Shown here: positions 37,034 through 45,940 of the stretch, in pieces
Layout of the letters: every line of letters begins with the position of its first letter
How positions within the stretch are numbered: the first letter of the stretch is position 1
Source: a bacterium
Lineage (GTDB): Bacteria; Bacillota; Bacilli; Lactobacillales; Streptococcaceae
DNA: 64,000 bases
Direction: 5' to 3'
NCBI GenBank assembly: GCA_905221195.1
Contig: CAJNCF010000003.1
Span: forward strand, 237,330 to 301,329
Made by a program: the position numbers and the translations under genes
Notes under the pieces: model-generated
Told to the model about the DNA's origin: nothing
What the model saw: the letters and a program-made list of their open reading frames with translations, nothing else
Databases searched by the model: none

Positions 37034-37906
37034 ATGTTTTATTCTATCAAAGAATTGGTTGAGCAGGCAGAACTGGACTTTCAAGGAAATGTCGCAGAAC
37101 TCATGATTACAACAGAGTTTGAATTGACTGGTCGTGAACGTGAAGAGGTTCTCCTTCTCATGGAACGCAATCTGGAAGTCATGAAAGCCTCTGTCCAACT
37201 TGGCCTCAATGAAAATAAATCTCGTAGTGGCCTGACAGGTGGAGATGCTGCCAAGCTGGACCACTACATCAAAAACGGAAAAACTCTGTCGGATTACACG
37301 ATTCTCTCTGCTGCCCGAAATGCCATCGCAGTCAATGAACACAATGCCAAAATGGGCTTGGTCTGTGCCACTCCGACTGCTGGAAGTGCTGGTTGTCTGC
37401 CCTCAGTTCTAACTGCTGCTATTGAAAAATTAGACCTCAGCCACGAGCAACAACTGGATTTCCTCTTTGCTGCTGGTGCCTTTGGACTAGTCATCGCAAA
37501 CAATGCCTCTATCTCAGGTGCTGAGGGTGGCTGTCAGGCCGAGGTCGGCTCTGCCTCTGCTATGAGTGCTGCAGCCTTGACTATAGCTGCAGGTGGAACA
37601 CCCTACCAAGCCAGTCAAGCTATTGCCTTTGTCATTAAAAATATGCTAGGCCTCATCTGTGACCCTGTTGCTGGTTTGGTCGAAGTTCCCTGCGTCAAGC
37701 GCAATGCTATGGGAGCTAGCTTTGCCTTCATCGCGGCAGACATGGCCCTGGCAGGTATCGAATCTAAAATCCCTGTGGATGAAGTGATCGATGCCATGTA
37801 CCAAGTAGGAGCAAGCATGCCAACTGCCTTTCGTGAAACAGCTGAAGGTGGACTCGCTGCTACCCCAACTGGTCGTCGCCTCCAAAAAGAAATTTTCGGA
37901 GAATAA
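37034..37906 (+). CDS. sdaAA: L-serine dehydratase, alpha subunit
   Basis: The 290 residues carry the catalytic domain with GLTGGDAAKLDHYI, ATPTAGSAGCLPSVL, EGGCQAEVGSASAMSAAAL and CDPVAGLVEVPCVKRN; the cysteines in the last three motifs hold the [4Fe-4S] cluster that activates serine. GGAGG lies before the ATG. It is followed after 21 bases by a HAD phosphatase gene. Confidence 0.96.
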   Translation: MFYSIKELVEQAELDFQGNVAELMITTEFELTGREREEVLLLMERNLEVMKASVQLGLNENKSRSGLTGGDAAKLDHYIKNGKTLSDYTILSAARNAIAVNEHNAKMGLVCATPTAGSAGCLPSVLTAAIEKLDLSHEQQLDFLFAAGAFGLVIANNASISGAEGGCQAEVGSASAMSAAALTIAAGGTPYQASQAIAFVIKNMLGLICDPVAGLVEVPCVKRNAMGASFAFIAADMALAGIESKIPVDEVIDAMYQVGASMPTAFRETAEGGLAATPTGRRLQKEIFGE

Positions 37907-37927
37907 GCTTATCAAATAGGAGAAACT

Positions 37928-38560
37928 ATGACCTCTATCTCAGCTATCTTTTTTGATCTGGATGGAACCCTCGTTGACAGTTCTATCGGGATTCACAATG
38001 CCTTTACCCATACCTTTAAAGAGCTCGGGCTGCCTAGCCCTGATGCCAAAACGATTCGTGGTTTTATGGGACCGCCCCTCGAAAGTAGTTTTGCGACTTG
38101 CCTGCCCAAAGAACAAATCTCTGAGGCTGTGCAGATATACCGTTCCTACTATAAGGAAAAAGGCATCCATGAAGCTCAGCTCTTCCCTCAGATTGTAGAA
38201 TTGCTCGAGGAGTTATCAAATAATTATCCTCTCTACATCACTACTACAAAGAATACACCAACCGCTCAGGATATGACTAAAAATTTGGGAATCCATCATT
38301 TCTTTGATGGCATTTATGGTTCTAGCCCTGAAGCCCCCCATAAGGCCGATGTCATTCGCCAAGCCTTGCAGGCACATCAACTAGCCCCTCAACAAGCCAT
38401 TATCATCGGAGATACCAAGTTTGATATGCTGGGAGCTCAAGAAACAGGCATTCAGAAATTGGCCGTCACTTGGGGATTTGGAGAGCAAGCAGATTTGCTC
38501 AACTATCAACCTGATTATATGGCCCACAAACCCTTAGAAGTTTTGGCGTATTTCCAATAA
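37928..38560 (+). CDS. HAD-family hydrolase (phosphoglycolate phosphatase-like)
   Basis: The 210 residues show HAD motif I FFDLDGTLVDSS (about 9-20), motif II ITTTKN (Thr about 102), and motif IV GDTKFDMLGA (about 159-168), with an alpha-helical cap after motif I. This fits small-molecule phosphatases such as Gph or PpaX. The substrate cannot be told. AGGAGA precedes the ATG; it may be co-transcribed with sdaAB-sdaAA. Confidence 0.9.
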   Translation: MTSISAIFFDLDGTLVDSSIGIHNAFTHTFKELGLPSPDAKTIRGFMGPPLESSFATCLPKEQISEAVQIYRSYYKEKGIHEAQLFPQIVELLEELSNNYPLYITTTKNTPTAQDMTKNLGIHHFFDGIYGSSPEAPHKADVIRQALQAHQLAPQQAIIIGDTKFDMLGAQETGIQKLAVTWGFGEQADLLNYQPDYMAHKPLEVLAYFQ

Positions 38561-38621
38561 CATAGCGGAGACTGGGCAAAGACTCAATTTCAGAAGAAAA
38601 TGGAGCAAGTTTCTACATAAC

Positions 38622-38674
38622 AAAACGCATATTACCAAGGTTTTCAAGACCTGATAATATGCGTTTTCTTTTTT
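38622..38674. terminator. Two-way terminator
   Basis: AAAACGCATATTA (38622-38634) pairs with TAATATGCGTTTT (38655-38667) around an inner AGGT/ACCT stem; T-runs on both strands serve the HAD gene and the convergent CapD-like gene. Confidence 0.85.
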
Positions 38675-40523
38675 ATTCAACGTGGGTTGTTTGATTAGCA
38701 AAGGCGATAATAGCTTGTTTCAACTCATCTCCACTGAGAGTGCGGAACTCTTCAATCTTTTGATCGATGGCTTCTAGAGGCATGACATTAACCTTACCAA
38801 CGAAAATCTTATCCATAACCTGATTATCAACAAGTTCGGTTGACACCAAGAGTTCTTCGTAGAGTTTTTCACCTGGACGGATTCCAACTTCAACGATTGG
38901 AATTTCGCTTTCGGTGTGGCCACTTAGAAGAACCATTTTCTTAGCTAAGTCATAAATCTTGACTGGTTTGCCCATATCAAGAATAAAGACTTCGCCATCC
39001 TTGGCATAAGCACCAGCATGGATAACCAGACGACTAGCCTCTGGAATGGTCATAAAGTAACGGGTCATGCGGAAGTCTGTCACCGTTACAGGCCCACCTT
39101 CAGCAATCTGACGTTCAAAGACAGGAATCACGCTACCACGACTACCAAGAACATTCCCAAAACGAACCGCACAGTAGGTCGATTGGCTACGTTGGTTAAA
39201 GCCAGTGACAATCAACTCAGCCACGCGCTTAGTTGCTCCCATAACATTGGGTGGATTGACCGCCTTATCCGTTGAAATCATAACCATCTTAGGCACCTTG
39301 GCTTTATCAACAGCCTTAGCCACATTGTAGGTTCCACGGATATTGTTTTTGAAGGCTTCTTTTGGATTGCGTTCCATCATCGGAACGTGCTTGTGAGCCG
39401 CCGCATGGTAAATAATAGCAGGCTTGTACTGCTCAAAGACTTGCAACAGACGGTCGTAGTCTTGAATATCTGCAATCACTGGCACATAATCAATCCCTTG
39501 GAACTTGCGAATCAATTCATGATAAACGAGGTAGATTGAGTTTTCCCCGTGACCGAGCAAGACAATGCGTTCAGGATTGAAGCGGCTAACTTGGCGACAG
39601 ATTTCAGAACCGATTGAACCACCAGCACCTGTAACCAAGATTGTTTTTCCAGTAAGTTCTGCTCCCAGACGCGATTCGTCAAGACGAATTTCCTGACGGC
39701 CCAAAAGGTCTGTGATATCAATCTTCTGGAAGCCTCCACCTGCTTGGTGAAGTCCTTGAACAACAGTTTCAACCTTAGGCATCTTGTAACATTTGACACC
39801 CAGCTTATTACACATCTGCAGGATACGTTCATATTCTGATGGATCAAGCGACGGAATCGCAACGATAACACGCTCGATTTGATGACGTTTGGCTAATTCA
39901 GGCAGATTATCATAAGAACCCAAAACAGGGATACCACCGAGTTTTTGACCCTTTTTCTTTTCATCATTATCCAAAATACCAACAAGTTCTAAATCACTGG
40001 TTGGGTGTTGGTAGCTGTTCATAAAGAGAGCTCCACCATCGCCAGCACCAATCAAGAAGGTACGACGGTGTTCCCCATCACCACTGCCTTTTTTGCGTTT
40101 AGAGTAGATTAACTGCCAAGTAATTCGTGGCAATAAAATCAAGAAGGTACTCAACAAGATAAAGAGTACGATAAAACGGATTGAAAAGAGTGGCAAGAAG
40201 GCATAGCAGATACTATATGACAAGACGCTGCTCACAGTCACACCAAAAAAGATTTTCATAAAATCCGTAATTTTGCTGTAACGGCTGATACTAGCGTTCA
40301 ACCCCCAAAATCCAATCATCAATTGATAGAACAGGAAGGCCAAACTCGTATAGATAATGTAGTCAACAGGTGCTGGATTAATCAATCCGTAGAATAAGAT
40401 ATAAGATACAATGATGGAAACCACCATACTGAAAATATCAAATATGCCCCAGAAGACTTGTTTTTGTTGTTTATTTAAAATTTCCACCAGATCAATGACA
40501 TAATCTGTGAGTTTTTTATTCAT
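38673..40523 (-). CDS. CapD/FlaA1-family nucleotide-sugar 4,6-dehydratase
   Basis: The 616-residue membrane enzyme has four N-terminal helices (about 22-135), a first Rossmann region (FLIGAGDGGALFMN, about 153-166) and a C-terminal SDR domain starting VTGAGGSIGSEICRQ (about 297-311) with STDKAVNPPNVMGATKR, the catalytic stretch of PglF/CapD-type UDP-GlcNAc 4,6-dehydratases. It prepares rare sugars for surface glycans. An extended -10 (TGTTATAAT, 40567-40575) lies upstream. It follows the GT2 gene on the same strand and may work with it. Confidence 0.93.
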   Translation of the reverse strand: MNKKLTDYVIDLVEILNKQQKQVFWGIFDIFSMVVSIIVSYILFYGLINPAPVDYIIYTSLAFLFYQLMIGFWGLNASISRYSKITDFMKIFFGVTVSSVLSYSICYAFLPLFSIRFIVLFILLSTFLILLPRITWQLIYSKRKKGSGDGEHRRTFLIGAGDGGALFMNSYQHPTSDLELVGILDNDEKKKGQKLGGIPVLGSYDNLPELAKRHQIERVIVAIPSLDPSEYERILQMCNKLGVKCYKMPKVETVVQGLHQAGGGFQKIDITDLLGRQEIRLDESRLGAELTGKTILVTGAGGSIGSEICRQVSRFNPERIVLLGHGENSIYLVYHELIRKFQGIDYVPVIADIQDYDRLLQVFEQYKPAIIYHAAAHKHVPMMERNPKEAFKNNIRGTYNVAKAVDKAKVPKMVMISTDKAVNPPNVMGATKRVAELIVTGFNQRSQSTYCAVRFGNVLGSRGSVIPVFERQIAEGGPVTVTDFRMTRYFMTIPEASRLVIHAGAYAKDGEVFILDMGKPVKIYDLAKKMVLLSGHTESEIPIVEVGIRPGEKLYEELLVSTELVDNQVMDKIFVGKVNVMPLEAIDQKIEEFRTLSGDELKQAIIAFANQTTHVE

Positions 40524-40566
40524 AGAAATTTACTCCTCCTTAAAAGAGCTGGATGGTTATATTGTT

Positions 40567-40575
40567 ATTATAACA
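40567..40575 (-). promoter_or_regulatory. Extended -10 promoter for the CapD-like gene
   Basis: TGTTATAAT on the minus strand, about 45 bases before the ATG. Confidence 0.65.
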
Positions 40576-40608
40576 CTTTTTCTGAAGTTTACGATTTGCT
40601 ACAAGCTT

Positions 40609-41439
40609 TTAATTGCTTTTTCGTAGCAGTTTCATAAAAATAAACTGTCTGACAAATCCTGGACAAAGAGCAACAACCATCTGAATCGCAACACTCTTGG
40701 CATACTCCATGTAAGAAATTTGCCCTCTCTTCAGCATTCGTTGACGAGCCTGACGATAGAGTTTGAGGTAACGCAGTCCCCCACGACGTTCAAACATCCC
40801 TGCTCCGACACGAACCTGACACAAGATTTGATCCAGGTTTCCAGTCTTGGCTCCCGCAGCAATCATATTGAGCCAGAGGAGGTCATCCTCCATATAAAGC
40901 CCATCCTCATAGTTGCCTGACTTGAGAACCATATCCTTCTTGAACATGACAGTCATGTGGTTAAAGGCACTTCTCATTCTTTGATAAGCTACAATATCTG
41001 CGTGCTGGGTTGGAACACGACGGTAAGAAACAATCTCATCAGGATTGTCAATAAACTCTGCAATATGTCCACCTAATAGGTCTAGGCTGTCCTTCTCCAT
41101 CAACTGAACCTGTTTCTCAAAACGGTCTGGAACGGCTATATCATCTGTATCCATACGAGCGATGATATCGTACTGACACTGCAAAACACCGTATCGAAGA
41201 GCCAGACCCAAACCTTGATTCTGCTCAAGAGGACAGCGTTTCACTGGAATTTCAGACTTAGCTTCCACTTGGTCTAACACCTGATAAAGCTCAGGTGTGA
41301 GAGGTCCATCCTCTACGAAAACCAACTCACTCGGTTTCAAGGTTTGATTTTGAACACTATTAATGGCATCTCGCAAAAATGTCGGATTTTCCTTGATATA
41401 AACCGACATCAAGACGCTAATTTTTTGCTTTTCAAGCAC
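40609..41439 (-). CDS. Family 2 glycosyltransferase
   Basis: The 276 residues have the GT-A fold start ISVLMSVYIKENPTFLRDAI, VFVEDGPLT and the metal-binding DxD region ARMDTDDIAVPDRFE (about 94-108), plus EDDLLWLNMIAAGA. It adds a sugar to a surface glycan; donor and acceptor are unknown. Translation starts at GTG, eight bases after GGAG. It is upstream of the CapD-like gene. Confidence 0.92.
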   Translation of the reverse strand: MLEKQKISVLMSVYIKENPTFLRDAINSVQNQTLKPSELVFVEDGPLTPELYQVLDQVEAKSEIPVKRCPLEQNQGLGLALRYGVLQCQYDIIARMDTDDIAVPDRFEKQVQLMEKDSLDLLGGHIAEFIDNPDEIVSYRRVPTQHADIVAYQRMRSAFNHMTVMFKKDMVLKSGNYEDGLYMEDDLLWLNMIAAGAKTGNLDQILCQVRVGAGMFERRGGLRYLKLYRQARQRMLKRGQISYMEYAKSVAIQMVVALCPGFVRQFIFMKLLRKSN

Positions 41440-41529
41440 AGTTTTTCTCCAATATATAGATTTCCTTCCACTATTTTATCATAATTTTCAAGACTTTCCC
41501 ATTTTTATCTTGAAAGCCAGAAACCTTAC

Positions 41530-41558
41530 TTGACATTATAGTGAAAAAGCCTTAAAAT
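41530..41558 (+). promoter_or_regulatory. Consensus promoter for the MFS gene
   Basis: TTGACA, 17-base spacer, TAAAAT. Confidence 0.8.
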
Positions 41559-41593
41559 AAGCTGTTATTAAAATCAGCTAGAAGAGGTATTAT

Positions 41594-42760
41594 ATGAAAA
41601 AGCAATCACTCTTTTTTGTTCCAGGTATTATCCTGATTGGTGTTTCCTTGCGGACTCCTTTTACGGTTTTACCCATTATTTTGGGAGATATTTCGCAAGG
41701 TCTGGGAGTAGAAGTTAGTTCACTTGGTGTTTTGACCAGCCTTCCCCTCCTCATGTTTACCCTCTTCTCGCTATTTTCTACCCGACTAGCTCAGAAAATC
41801 GGCTTGGAGCATCTCTTTACCTATAGCCTCTTCTTCTTGACCATTGGCTCACTTATTCGACTAATCAATCTGCCCCTTCTCTATCTAGGAACCTTGATGG
41901 TTGGGGCAAGTATCGCAGTCATTAATGTTCTGCTTCCTAGTCTCATCCAAGCCAATCAACCAAAGAAAATTGGTTTTCTGACCACCTTATATGTGACGTC
42001 TATGGGGATTGCGACAGCTCTGGCTTCCTATCTGGCTGTGCCCATTACACAAGCAAGCTCTTGGAAAGGACTTATCATCCTCCTCACCCTGCTCTGTCTA
42101 GCAACTTTTTTGGTCTGGTTGCCAAATCACCGCTATAATCACAGACTGGCTCCACAAACCAAACAAAAAAGCCAAACAAAGGTCATGCGTAATAAACAGG
42201 TCTGGGCAGTTATTGTCTTTGCAGGTTTTCAATCCTTGCTCTTTTACACTGCTATGACCTGGCTACCGACCATGGCTATCCATGCAGGCCTATCCAGTCA
42301 CGAAGCAGGCTTACTGACTTCTATCTTCTCTCTGATTAGCATTCCTTTTTCAATGACCATCCCAAGCCTGACAACCAGCTTATCTACTCGCAACCGTCAG
42401 CTCATGCTCACTCTGGTTTCACTAGCTGGTGTGGTCGGCATTTCCATGCTCTTCTTCCCAATCAATCATTTCATTTACTGGCTTGCCATCCATCTCCTCA
42501 TCGGAACCGCAACCAGTGCCCTCTTCCCTTATCTCATGGTCAACTTTTCACTCAAGACAAGCGCCCCTGAAAAGACAGCCCAATTGTCTGGTCTATCTCA
42601 AACAGGAGGCTATATCCTGGCAGCCTTTGGACCAACCCTATTTGGTTACAGTTTTGACCTTTTCCACTCTTGGGTACCAGCTGTAGCTGCTCTCTTGCTC
42701 GTCGATATCCTGATGACTGTGGCCCTCTTTACAGTGGACAGAGCTGATAAAATTCTCTAA
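41594..42760 (+). CDS. MFS transporter (CynX/NimT family)
   Basis: The 388 residues make about 12 hydrophobic segments; the start (GIILIGVSLRTPFTVLPIIL) and the GLSQTGGYILAAFGPTLFG loop are typical of CynX-like carriers. The substrate is unknown (the family includes cyanate and nitroimidazole transporters). GAGG precedes the ATG. It is a single-gene unit with its own promoter and terminator. Confidence 0.9.
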   Translation: MKKQSLFFVPGIILIGVSLRTPFTVLPIILGDISQGLGVEVSSLGVLTSLPLLMFTLFSLFSTRLAQKIGLEHLFTYSLFFLTIGSLIRLINLPLLYLGTLMVGASIAVINVLLPSLIQANQPKKIGFLTTLYVTSMGIATALASYLAVPITQASSWKGLIILLTLLCLATFLVWLPNHRYNHRLAPQTKQKSQTKVMRNKQVWAVIVFAGFQSLLFYTAMTWLPTMAIHAGLSSHEAGLLTSIFSLISIPFSMTIPSLTTSLSTRNRQLMLTLVSLAGVVGISMLFFPINHFIYWLAIHLLIGTATSALFPYLMVNFSLKTSAPEKTAQLSGLSQTGGYILAAFGPTLFGYSFDLFHSWVPAVAALLLVDILMTVALFTVDRADKIL

Positions 42761-42788
42761 ACTTCTAGTTTTGGCTAGAAGTTTTTTA
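42760..42788 (+). terminator. Terminator of the MFS gene
   Basis: AACTTCTAG-ttttgg-CTAGAAGTTTTTTAT: a perfect 9-bp stem and a T-run. Confidence 0.9.
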
Positions 42789-42881
42789 TATATAAAAATT
42801 TTACACATTTCTCTTGACAGGGCTTTCTTTTAGATGTACAATGTATGTGTAGAAAAATTATATATAAAAATCTTACACATT
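42786..42881 (+). promoter_or_regulatory. padR promoter with flanking operator repeats
   Basis: The promoter is TTGACA (42814-42819), 17-base spacer, TACAAT (42837-42842). A 24-base direct repeat (23 of 24 identical; ending TACACATT) occupies 42786-42809 and 42858-42881, on both sides of the promoter, and an inverted ATGTGTA sits at 42845-42851. PadR proteins usually bind their own promoter at ATGT/ACAT elements, so this is a likely self-repression site with possible looping. Confidence 0.65.
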
Positions 42882-42898
42882 AGAAAAGGAGGTTTCCC

Positions 42899-43225
42899 AT
42901 GTACTTTCCAACATCCTCTGCCTTGATTGAATTTCTCATCTTGGCCGTACTGGAGCAGGATGATTCTTATGGTTATGAGATTAGCCAAACCATTAAGCTG
43001 ATCGCTAATATCAAAGAATCTACGCTCTATCCCATTCTCAAAAAATTGGAGGGCAATAACTTTCTGACCACCTATTCTAGAGAGTTCCAAGGTCGCATGC
43101 GCAAATACTACTCCTTAACAAATGGTGGTATAGAGCAGCTCGTGACCCTAAAAGATGAATGGGCACTCTATACAGACACCATTAATGGCATCATAGAAGG
43201 GAGTATCCGCCATGACAAGAACTGA
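42899..43225 (+). CDS. PadR-family transcriptional regulator
   Basis: The 108-residue winged-helix protein has the family start (SALIEFLILAVLEQDDSYGY, then IKESTLYPILKKLE as recognition region, about 39-52) and a short dimerisation helix. AAGGAGG precedes the ATG. It overlaps the DUF1700 gene by 14 bases. PadR-DUF1700-DUF4097 operons occur across Firmicutes and respond to envelope stress. Confidence 0.93.
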   Translation: MYFPTSSALIEFLILAVLEQDDSYGYEISQTIKLIANIKESTLYPILKKLEGNNFLTTYSREFQGRMRKYYSLTNGGIEQLVTLKDEWALYTDTINGIIEGSIRHDKN

Positions 43226-43805
43226 ATACCTGACTCAGCTAGAACTCTATCTCAAGAAACTACCTGAAGCTGATCGCATCGAAGCCATGGACTATTTCAG
43301 GGAACTCTTTGACGATGCTGGAGTCGAGGGAGAAGAAGAACTCATCGCTAGCTTGGGAACTCCCAAAGAAGCGGCCCACGAAGTTCTCTCCAATCTTCTC
43401 GATAAAAAAATCAATGAAGCACCCGCTCAAAAAAATAACCGACAAATTTTGCATATCGCCTTGTTAGCTCTCCTTGCGGCACCCATCGGTATTCCTCTGG
43501 GAATCGCCATCCTCGTGGCCCTGTTCGGAATCCTTGTGGCAGCTTTGACTGTCATTCTGGCTTTCTTTGCGGTTTCCATACTTGGTATCATCGGCGGATT
43601 CCTATTTTTAGTTGAAAGTTTCACTGTCCTAGCCCAAGCCAAATCAGCCTTTATCTTGATTTTCGGTTCTGGTTTACTAGCCATCGGTGCTTCTTCGCTG
43701 GTTTTACTAGGTATTTCCTATGTAGCTCGCTTCTTCGGCCTACTCATTGTTCGTCTGGTGCAATTTGTTCTCAAAAAAGGAAAGAGAGGTGACCAGCATG
43801 CGTAA
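43212..43805 (+). CDS. DUF1700 (HAAS-type) membrane protein
   Basis: The 197 residues begin with the cytoplasmic HAAS signalling domain (TEYLTQLELYLKKLPEADRI, about 3-60) followed by three or four membrane helices (about 78-185). HAAS domains are proposed to transmit signals with PadR regulators. It overlaps both neighbours (14 bases with padR, eight with the next gene), so the operon is tightly coupled. Confidence 0.9.
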   Translation: MTRTEYLTQLELYLKKLPEADRIEAMDYFRELFDDAGVEGEEELIASLGTPKEAAHEVLSNLLDKKINEAPAQKNNRQILHIALLALLAAPIGIPLGIAILVALFGILVAALTVILAFFAVSILGIIGGFLFLVESFTVLAQAKSAFILIFGSGLLAIGASSLVLLGISYVARFFGLLIVRLVQFVLKKGKRGDQHA

Positions 43806-44748
43806 ATGGACAAAAGGATTTCTCATCTTTGGTGTGGTGACTACCATTATCGGCTTTATCCTGCTTTTTGTAGGTATCCAATCTGACGGGATTAAGAGTC
43901 TACTTGCCATGTCCAAGGAACCTGTCTATGATAGTCGGATGGAAGAGCTGACCTTTGGCAAGGAAGTCGAAAACCTAGAGATCACACTCCACCGACACGC
44001 GCTGACCATCACAGATTCTTTCGATGATCAAATCCACATTTCTTATCATCCATCTATTTCTGCTAACCATGATCTTATTACAAATCAAAGCGACAAAACT
44101 CTAAGCCTCACTGATAAGAAACTGTCTGAAACTCCATTTCTCTCTTCTGGAATTGGCGGGATTCTCCATATCGCAAGTAGCTACTCTAGTCGTTTTAATG
44201 AAGTTATTCTCCAAGTTCCAAAGGGAAGAAGTCTAAAAGGGATCAATATCTCAGCAAATCGCGGTCAAACCAGTATCACTAATGCTAGTCTTGAAAATGC
44301 GACCATCAATACCAATAATAGCTATCTCCTCCGAATTGAAGGAAGTCGTATCAAAAACAGTAAACTCACAACACCAAATATTATCAATATCTTTGATACA
44401 GACCTTACAGATAGTCAGCTAGAGTCAACAGAACATCACATCCACGCTGAAAAAATCCAAGTACACGGTAAGGTGGAATTGGTAGCGAAAACAGACCTAA
44501 ATCTCCTCCTTTCCGAAGAAGAAAAACAAAGAATCAACTTAGATCTTTCAACAAAACATGGTTCTATTCTTCATTTTTTAAGAGAAGGAAGGCGTTCGTT
44601 TAAAAACGAAGAAAACAAAGATGAACGATTAAGCAATCCTTATAAAACAGAAAAAGCAGATGTCAAGGATCAACTAATAGCAAGGGCAGATCAGGATATC
44701 TATCTACTCAAAGCAGAGGAACACAAGTCTTCTTCTAGAAACCGTTGA
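43798..44748 (+). CDS. DUF4097-type membrane-anchored protein
   Basis: The 316 residues have one N-terminal helix (about 7-27) and an extracellular body with repeating short beta-strands (GINISANRGQTSITNASLEN, INIFDTDLTDSQLEST) like a small beta-helix, as in DUF4097 proteins. The start at 43798 follows GAGAGGTGA and gives a standard basic N-terminus. It is the third gene of the PadR operon. Confidence 0.85.
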   Translation: MRKWTKGFLIFGVVTTIIGFILLFVGIQSDGIKSLLAMSKEPVYDSRMEELTFGKEVENLEITLHRHALTITDSFDDQIHISYHPSISANHDLITNQSDKTLSLTDKKLSETPFLSSGIGGILHIASSYSSRFNEVILQVPKGRSLKGINISANRGQTSITNASLENATINTNNSYLLRIEGSRIKNSKLTTPNIINIFDTDLTDSQLESTEHHIHAEKIQVHGKVELVAKTDLNLLLSEEEKQRINLDLSTKHGSILHFLREGRRSFKNEENKDERLSNPYKTEKADVKDQLIARADQDIYLLKAEEHKSSSRNR

Positions 44749-44773
44749 CAAAAGCGCTTACATCTGCTAATGT
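44745..44773 (+). promoter_or_regulatory. Promoter with cre-like site
   Basis: TTGACA (44745-44750), 17-base spacer, TAATGT (44768-44773). TGTAAGCGCTTTTG on the minus strand (44750-44763) resembles cre with about two mismatches and covers the spacer, so CcpA could repress the next gene. Confidence 0.5.
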
Positions 44774-44806
44774 AAAATTAAAAAACAACTAAAAGGAGGT
44801 TCTACC

Positions 44807-45871
44807 ATGAAACAAGAATGGTTTGAAAGTAATGATTTTGTAAAAACAACAAGCAAGAACAAGCCTGAAGAACAACCCAAAAATCTTGCAGACAAGGCTG
44901 AAGAAACGATAGCCGATCTCGATACACCAATTGAAAAAAATACTCAAGTAGAGGAGGAAGTCTCTCAAGCTGAAGTCGAACTGGAAAACCAGCAAGAAGA
45001 GAAAATTGAAACGCCTGAAGACAGTGAATCGAGAACAGAAATAGAAGAAAAGAAAGCATTAGATTCTACTGAAGAAGAGCAAGACCTTTCTAAAGAAACA
45101 GAAAAAGTCACTATGGCTGAAGAGAACCAAGAAGCTCTTCCTCAGCAAAAAACAACTACGAAAGAGCCCCTTCTTATCAGTCAATCCTTAGAAAGTCCTT
45201 ACATCCCCGACCAAACTCCAAAATCTAGGGATAAATGGAAAGAGCAAGCGCTTGATTTTTGGTCTTGGCTAGTGGAAGCGATCAAATCTCCTACAAGCAA
45301 GCTTGAAACAAGTAGCACACACAGTTACACAGCCTTTCTCTTGCTCATTCTGTTTTCTGCATCTTCCTTTTTCTTTAGTATCTACCACATCAAACATGCT
45401 TACTATGGACATATAGCAACTATGCATAATCACTTCCCTGAACAATTTGCTTCATTAAATCTCTTTTCGATTATCTCTATCCTAGTAGCGACAACACTCT
45501 TCTTCTTTTCATTCCTCTTGGGTAGTTTCGTTGTGAGACGATTTATCCACCATGAAAAAGACTGGACGCTAGAAAAGGTTGTCCAACAATATAGTCAACT
45601 CTTGGCAATTCCAATCTTCCTCACTGCTATTGCTAGTTTCTTTGCCTTCTTTGATAGTCTACGATTTTCAGCCCTTTTGTGTGTGATTAGCATTGGAATC
45701 ATTCTGCTTGCTAGTCTCCTTATCATTACAAGACCAAGTCAAGCAAGTGAAACCGACTCCTTCTATCAATTGTTCTTGTCTGTCCTTGTGAATGGGGTCA
45801 TCATCCTCCTCTTCTTTGTAGCTGAAGTAGCACTGATTGGAGATTATCTTCGTATCTTGGCCTTTCTTTAA
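44807..45871 (+). CDS. Acidic-headed polytopic membrane protein
   Basis: The 354 residues divide into a very acidic, Glu-rich, probably disordered head (about 1-150, with repeated EE pairs) and five membrane helices (about 172-190, 215-238, 262-282, 286-305 and 330-350). I recognise no catalytic site. AAGGAGG precedes the ATG. It follows the PadR operon but has its own promoter, and it ends at a terminator. Confidence 0.8.
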   Translation: MKQEWFESNDFVKTTSKNKPEEQPKNLADKAEETIADLDTPIEKNTQVEEEVSQAEVELENQQEEKIETPEDSESRTEIEEKKALDSTEEEQDLSKETEKVTMAEENQEALPQQKTTTKEPLLISQSLESPYIPDQTPKSRDKWKEQALDFWSWLVEAIKSPTSKLETSSTHSYTAFLLLILFSASSFFFSIYHIKHAYYGHIATMHNHFPEQFASLNLFSIISILVATTLFFFSFLLGSFVVRRFIHHEKDWTLEKVVQQYSQLLAIPIFLTAIASFFAFFDSLRFSALLCVISIGIILLASLLIITRPSQASETDSFYQLFLSVLVNGVIILLFFVAEVALIGDYLRILAFL

Positions 45872-45876
45872 AATTC

Positions 45877-45905
45877 AATCCTGTCATCCATGGCAGGATT
45901 TTTCT
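45877..45905 (+). terminator. Terminator
   Basis: AATCCTG and CAGGATT form a 7-bp stem followed by TTTC, just after the preceding stop codon. Confidence 0.75.
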
Positions 45906-45940
45906 ATGCTAAAAAGCAAGTCAATTGACCTGCCTCTGCT

